This document shows positions 60,680-64,000 of a DNA stretch of 64,000 bases, piece by piece. Both the position numbers and the translations under genes were made by a program. Each line of letters opens with the position of its first letter. The first letter of the stretch is position 1. The stretch is taken from the NCBI GenBank assembly GCA_927362715.1, contig CAKMIX010000005.1, positions 62,001-126,000 on the forward strand, written 5' to 3'. The notes below the pieces were generated by a model. It did no database searches. It was not told where the DNA came from and was given only the letters and a program-made list of their open reading frames with translations. This DNA comes from an uncultured Clostridia bacterium. GTDB taxonomy: Bacteria > Bacillota > Clostridia > Oscillospirales > Acutalibacteraceae.

Positions 60680-62287
60680 ATGGCAGCAAAGTACATTTTC
60701 GTGACGGGCGGCGTCGTTTCCGGTCTTGGCAAGGGCATCACGGCGGCATCGTTGGGCAGGCTTTTAAAGGATCGCGGGCTTTCGGTCGCGGTCATGAAGC
60801 TTGACCCGTATCTGAATATCGATCCCGGCACGATGAACCCCAAGCAGCACGGTGAGGTGTTCGTGACCGATGACGGCGCGGAGACCGACCTGGACCTTGG
60901 GCACTACGAACGGTTCATTGACATCAACCTGACCAAAAACAGCTCCTGCACCTCGGGCAGCGTGTACTACAATGTGCTGTCCAACGAGCGCAAGGGCGTA
61001 TACGGCGGGCAGACCATCCAGATCATCCCGCACATCACCAATGAGATCAAGCGCCGCATTGCACTCAATGAGACGGAAAACACCGACATCGTGCTTGTGG
61101 AGATCGGCGGCACGGTCGGCGACATTGAAAGCCAGCCGTTTTTGGAGGCGATCCGTCAATTCGCGCAGGAACGCCCCGGCAACTGCATGTTTGTGCACGT
61201 GACGCTTGTCCCCTATCTCGGCGCTTCCATGGAGCTCAAAACCAAGCCGACGCAGCACTCGGTCAAGGAGCTGCTCGGCATCGGTATCCGTCCCGACATC
61301 ATCGTCCTGCGCACCGAGCACCCCATCGGGCAGGACATTAAAGACAAGATCGCGCTGTTCTGCAACGTTCCTTCCAAAAACGTCATTGAAAACCGCGATA
61401 TGCCCACGCTTTATGAGATCCCCATCGCGCTGGAAAAGGAAGGCATCGCGGACATCGTGGTCGAGCAGCTGCATTTGGACTGCCGGGAGCCCGATCACAC
61501 CGACTGGCTGCGTATGATGGAGAAAAACGCCTCGCTGTCGAAAGAGGTGAACATCGCACTCGTGGGCAAATATGTAGAACTGCACGACTCGTATTTGAGC
61601 GTCAACGAGGCGCTCAAGCACGGCGGGCTGGACCATGACGCGCATGTCAACATCGAATGGATCGATTCGGAAACGATCACCGACGAAAACGCCGCCGAGA
61701 TCCTCGGTGCGGCGGACGGCATTTTGGTGCCCGGGGGCTTCGGCACGCGCGGCATCCCCGGCAAGATCTGCGCGGCAAAATACGCGCGCGAGCATAGGGT
61801 ACCGTATCTTGGCATCTGCTTGGGGCTGCAAATTGCCGTCATTGAATTCGCCCGCAACGTTTTGGGACTTTCGGACGCGAACACGACGGAGATCGACCCC
61901 GATACGAAGAACCCCGTGATCTATCTGATGCCCGACCAGCACGATGTGACAAATCTCGGCGGGACGATGCGGCTGGGCCTTTACCCGTGCGTGCTTGACG
62001 AGGACTCGAAAGCGTACGCGGCATATCAAAAGCAGCTCATCCACGAACGGCATCGCCATCGTTATGAGGTCAACAACGACTACCGCGAGGCGCTGGAGCA
62101 CGCGGGGATGCACATCTGCGGCGTCTCCCCGGACAAGCACATCGTGGAAATGGTGGAGCTGCGCGACCACCCGTGGTTCGTCGCTTCGCAGGCGCACCCG
62201 GAATTCAAATCCCGCCCGACGCGTCCGCACCCGCTCTTTTCGGGGCTCATCGGCGCGGCGGTGGCACACCGTGAACAGAAAAAATAA
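60680..62287 (+). CDS. pyrG: CTP synthase
   Basis: PyrG aminates UTP to CTP with glutamine. The 535-residue protein has the synthetase domain ([40 protein letters not shown]) and a class I glutamine amidotransferase domain from about 290. The latter has the catalytic Cys in LGICLGLQ and His/Glu in SQAHPEFKS. There is no reiterative-G leader of the Bacillus type. It may share the DUF1846 promoter. Confidence 0.97.
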   Translation: MAAKYIFVTGGVVSGLGKGITAASLGRLLKDRGLSVAVMKLDPYLNIDPGTMNPKQHGEVFVTDDGAETDLDLGHYERFIDINLTKNSSCTSGSVYYNVLSNERKGVYGGQTIQIIPHITNEIKRRIALNETENTDIVLVEIGGTVGDIESQPFLEAIRQFAQERPGNCMFVHVTLVPYLGASMELKTKPTQHSVKELLGIGIRPDIIVLRTEHPIGQDIKDKIALFCNVPSKNVIENRDMPTLYEIPIALEKEGIADIVVEQLHLDCREPDHTDWLRMMEKNASLSKEVNIALVGKYVELHDSYLSVNEALKHGGLDHDAHVNIEWIDSETITDENAAEILGAADGILVPGGFGTRGIPGKICAAKYAREHRVPYLGICLGLQIAVIEFARNVLGLSDANTTEIDPDTKNPVIYLMPDQHDVTNLGGTMRLGLYPCVLDEDSKAYAAYQKQLIHERHRHRYEVNNDYREALEHAGMHICGVSPDKHIVEMVELRDHPWFVASQAHPEFKSRPTRPHPLFSGLIGAAVAHREQKK

Positions 62288-62304
62288 CATTCGGCACAGG
62301 AAAC

Positions 62305-62345
62305 AAAGCAGGGAGGACCCGAAAGGATCCTCCCTGCTTTTCATT
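62305..62345. terminator. Terminator after pyrG
   Basis: AAGCAGGGAGGA pairs with TCCTCCCTGCTT, followed by TTCATTTT. Confidence 0.85.
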
Positions 62346-62352
62346 TTGGTCG

Positions 62353-62583
62353 TTACGATTCCGAATCCCGGATCTCAAAATCCTCGTTCGAAAATTCCGG
62401 CAGCTTTTGGCGCAGCGGCGGCTGGCGCTTCAAAATATCGTATTTATATTTGCGGCAATAGCCGTCGGGCGAAGTCACCCCGCGCTTTTTGCACAGCACG
62501 CTTTTTTGATCCGCTGAGAGCGTGCCGTGTTTGCAATAGGCGCACTTCGGCGTAACTTCATATTCTTCCGGCTTTCGTTTCAT
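62353..62583 (-). CDS. Small four-cysteine protein, conserved in Clostridia
   Basis: The 76-residue protein has CAYCKHG, SVLCKKRG and GYCRKYKYDILKR, a CxxC...C...C pattern that suggests a zinc or iron-sulfur site. Function unknown. It is convergent with pyrG and follows ylbJ in orientation. Confidence 0.75.
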   Translation of the reverse strand: MKRKPEEYEVTPKCAYCKHGTLSADQKSVLCKKRGVTSPDGYCRKYKYDILKRQPPLRQKLPEFSNEDFEIRDSES

Positions 62584-62613
62584 ATGCGCGCCTCCCCTGC
62601 CGTTTTTCTTATT

Positions 62614-63684
62614 TTACCACACTTTGCGGTTGGGTTCAACCTCCAAAATCAGCAGGACGGTCATCAAAAGCAGGGCGACGAACGACGGGACGGAGACGGA
62701 GTACGCCGCAGGGATCAGCTCACCCTCTACGGCGGCGACACTTATTTCACACGGGAACACGCGCAAAAGCGCAGCGCAGAACAGCGCGCTAAGCGCTGCC
62801 CCTGCGCTGCGCGCAGCAAAAAAGGTGTGCAGCCGCACGCCGCAGGCTTGTAAGTACGGCAGGATCTGGCAGTGCACGGCAAGTCCGCCGAAGGCGATCA
62901 ATGCGGCGACGGCGGGCATGGGCAGTGTGCTCGCCGCAGTGCGCACGCCGCTTGTGATCTCTAAAAGACTGCCGAGAAGCACCTGCGCCTGTGCCGGCAT
63001 CGGCAGCGTTAAAACGCAGGCGTGCACGGTGCTGAACAAAATGACCCATGCGCAAATTTGCAGCATGGATTCCGCGCTCGAACGCACGGCATCCGCAAGC
63101 GCAGCCATGGGAGAGGCAAGCCGCACGACCGCATGCGTTTCGCGGGCAGGCGGGGCTTCCCCGGAGAAACATGCGAGCACCGCGCCCATGCAAAGTGAGG
63201 AAAGGCAGGCGGAAGCATATAGAATTGCCCCCGCACGCATACTGTGATAAATACCCGCCCCCACGGTAGACAGAACGAACGCGGGTCCCGGGTTCATGCA
63301 GAACAAGCACATCCGCCGCGCCTGCGGCTGTGTCAAACGGTCGTCCTTATAGAGCTGTGCGGTCATGCTCGCCCCGACAGGGAAGCCCCCGACAAGCGCC
63401 ATCAAAATTACGCCCGCGCTCTCCCCCGGAAGCCGAAACATGCGGCGCGGCACAGCGGATACCAGCTGCCCGAACAGCTGCAAAAGACCCGAACGCAGCA
63501 AAAATACCGAGACCGCCAAAAACGGGAACAGGGCGGGCAGCACCAGCGTGCCGCAGAGCGTCAACCCGTTTCGCACGCCTTCGGCGCAAACATCCGGATA
63601 CCGGAACAAAAACCAGCAGCACACCGTGAACAGCGCTGCGGACGGCAGCCACCGAAGCCGCGGTGCTGCCAAGTGTTTGCGCAT
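62614..63684 (-). CDS. ylbJ: YlbJ-type sporulation integral membrane protein
   Basis: The 356-residue protein has about eight helices and nucleoside-recognition-like GALVGGFPVGASMTAQLYKD (shown as read: ALVGGFPVGA) and CLFCMNPGPAFVLSTVG. YlbJ is made in the mother cell or forespore and is needed for spore cortex in Bacillus. GAAAGGGGGGCGGCTT fixes ATG 63684. It lies divergent from yqfC, so the 90 bases between hold sporulation promoters. Confidence 0.87.
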   Translation of the reverse strand: MRKHLAAPRLRWLPSAALFTVCCWFLFRYPDVCAEGVRNGLTLCGTLVLPALFPFLAVSVFLLRSGLLQLFGQLVSAVPRRMFRLPGESAGVILMALVGGFPVGASMTAQLYKDDRLTQPQARRMCLFCMNPGPAFVLSTVGAGIYHSMRAGAILYASACLSSLCMGAVLACFSGEAPPARETHAVVRLASPMAALADAVRSSAESMLQICAWVILFSTVHACVLTLPMPAQAQVLLGSLLEITSGVRTAASTLPMPAVAALIAFGGLAVHCQILPYLQACGVRLHTFFAARSAGAALSALFCAALLRVFPCEISVAAVEGELIPAAYSVSVPSFVALLLMTVLLILEVEPNRKVW

Positions 63685-63773
63685 AAGCCGCCCCCCTTTC
63701 TCTGTAATCAATCTATATGCGCGCGCATACATTTCTATGTAGCCGAACACCTCGGCGGCGGGGAGGAAAGACG

Positions 63774-64000
63774 ATGGCAAGAAGAAGCAGAGGGCAGGAA
63801 AAGCGCGCGCACCCAAGCGTGGAACAGGCGCTTGACCTGCCGGAGATCCTGCACAAGGATGTGCCGCATATCGAATTGCAGGGCGATGCCGAACTCGCAC
63901 TCGACGGCTGCAAAGGGATTTTGGAATACACCGAAGAAAGCATCCGTCTGCATGCGGGCGCACTGCTGCTGTATGTTAGCGGCAGCAACCTTTGTATCCG
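63774..64000 (+). CDS. yqfC: Sporulation protein YqfC (partial, runs off the window)
   Basis: The first 75 residues (ARRSRGQEKRAHPS, then HIELQGDAELALDGCKGILEY) match the YqfC family, a small protein usually followed by yqfD and phoH, needed for sporulation. GGGAGGAAAGACG precedes ATG 63774. No stop codon is reached before 64000. Confidence 0.85.
   Translation, partial: MARRSRGQEKRAHPSVEQALDLPEILHKDVPHIELQGDAELALDGCKGILEYTEESIRLHAGALLLYVSGSNLCI

Noticed and set aside
60764-62344. Long open frame of about 526 codons antisense to pyrG
   Set aside because: It is a mirror of a GC-rich, codon-biased gene. It has no ribosome binding site or family features, and the sense gene is certain.

Overview
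The window reads as a chromosomal segment of an endospore-forming Clostridia bacterium, probably an Oscillospiraceae/Ruminococcaceae-type anaerobe. The evidence is moderately GC-rich coding sequence with strong AGGAGG-type ribosome binding sites, Firmicute-type genes (YlmH, BioY, NdoA/MazF, YhcH), spore genes (two CotF-like proteins, YlbJ, YqfC), an oxygen-reducing flavodiiron protein, a T-box riboswitch, and a TrpXYZ-type transporter. No species is claimed.

Layout. 1-10.5 kb: MltG, a membrane-tethered XRE regulator, flavodiiron protein, a C39-like surface protein, a PanE-family reductase, a TVP38 membrane protein, YlmH, two FAD-dependent oxidoreductases, and an XRE regulator with mirrored operator-like sites. 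10.5-15.5 kb: DUF1015, VanZ, an oligopeptide-binding lipoprotein and an LCP cell-wall ligase. 15.9-21.4 kb: a hexuronate operon (uxuA, SDR-type uxuB, kdgK, GNAT, kdgA, pduL, bioY) that takes D-fructuronate to pyruvate plus glyceraldehyde-3-phosphate, with a PduL phosphotransacylase downstream. 21.5-29 kb: spore coat-like proteins, MazF, GNAT, a T-box-controlled TrpXYZ-type ABC transporter, Dabb, a YhhN protein behind a structured 5' leader, MscS and YhcH. 29-32.3 kb: an SH3/C39 exoprotein, glnA, and two tandem near-identical candidate small RNA genes. 32.3-39.1 kb: a six-gene aromatic amino acid operon (aroF-tyrA-aroB-aroA-aroC-pheA) preceded by a Tyr/Phe-rich leader peptide and an intrinsic terminator, which is a classical attenuator layout. 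39.1-42.2 kb: an ABC-2 exporter and BirA. 42.3-48.5 kb: a plastic region with a broken XRE gene, tRNA-Leu(GAG), and an array of promoterless-core Rhs C-terminal cassettes with candidate immunity genes, separated by three copies of a ~160-bp promoter/hairpin repeat. 48.8-64 kb: methyltransferase, GH18-LysM protein, metallophosphoesterase, GtrA, M28 peptidase, a DUF5058 membrane pair, a lipoprotein/secreted serine protease module lying between two related promoter-hairpin segments, DUF1846, CTP synthase, a small Cys-rich protein, YlbJ and the start of YqfC.

Regulation stands out. The aromatic operon combines a leader-peptide attenuator with a perfect palindrome in the promoter spacer, while the neighbouring transporter uses a T-box. 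Several transcription units (glnA, the DUF5058 pair, DUF1846, the metallophosphoesterase) have a strong sigma-A promoter followed almost at once by a terminator-like hairpin with a T tract. The most novel-looking elements are the duplicated C-rich-loop sRNA genes (about 31.8-32.2 kb), the structured leader before the YhhN gene (26.86-26.94 kb), the Tyr/Phe attenuator, and the Rhs orphan toxin/immunity cassette array. All functional statements rest on reading motifs by eye; no database search or folding calculation was run.
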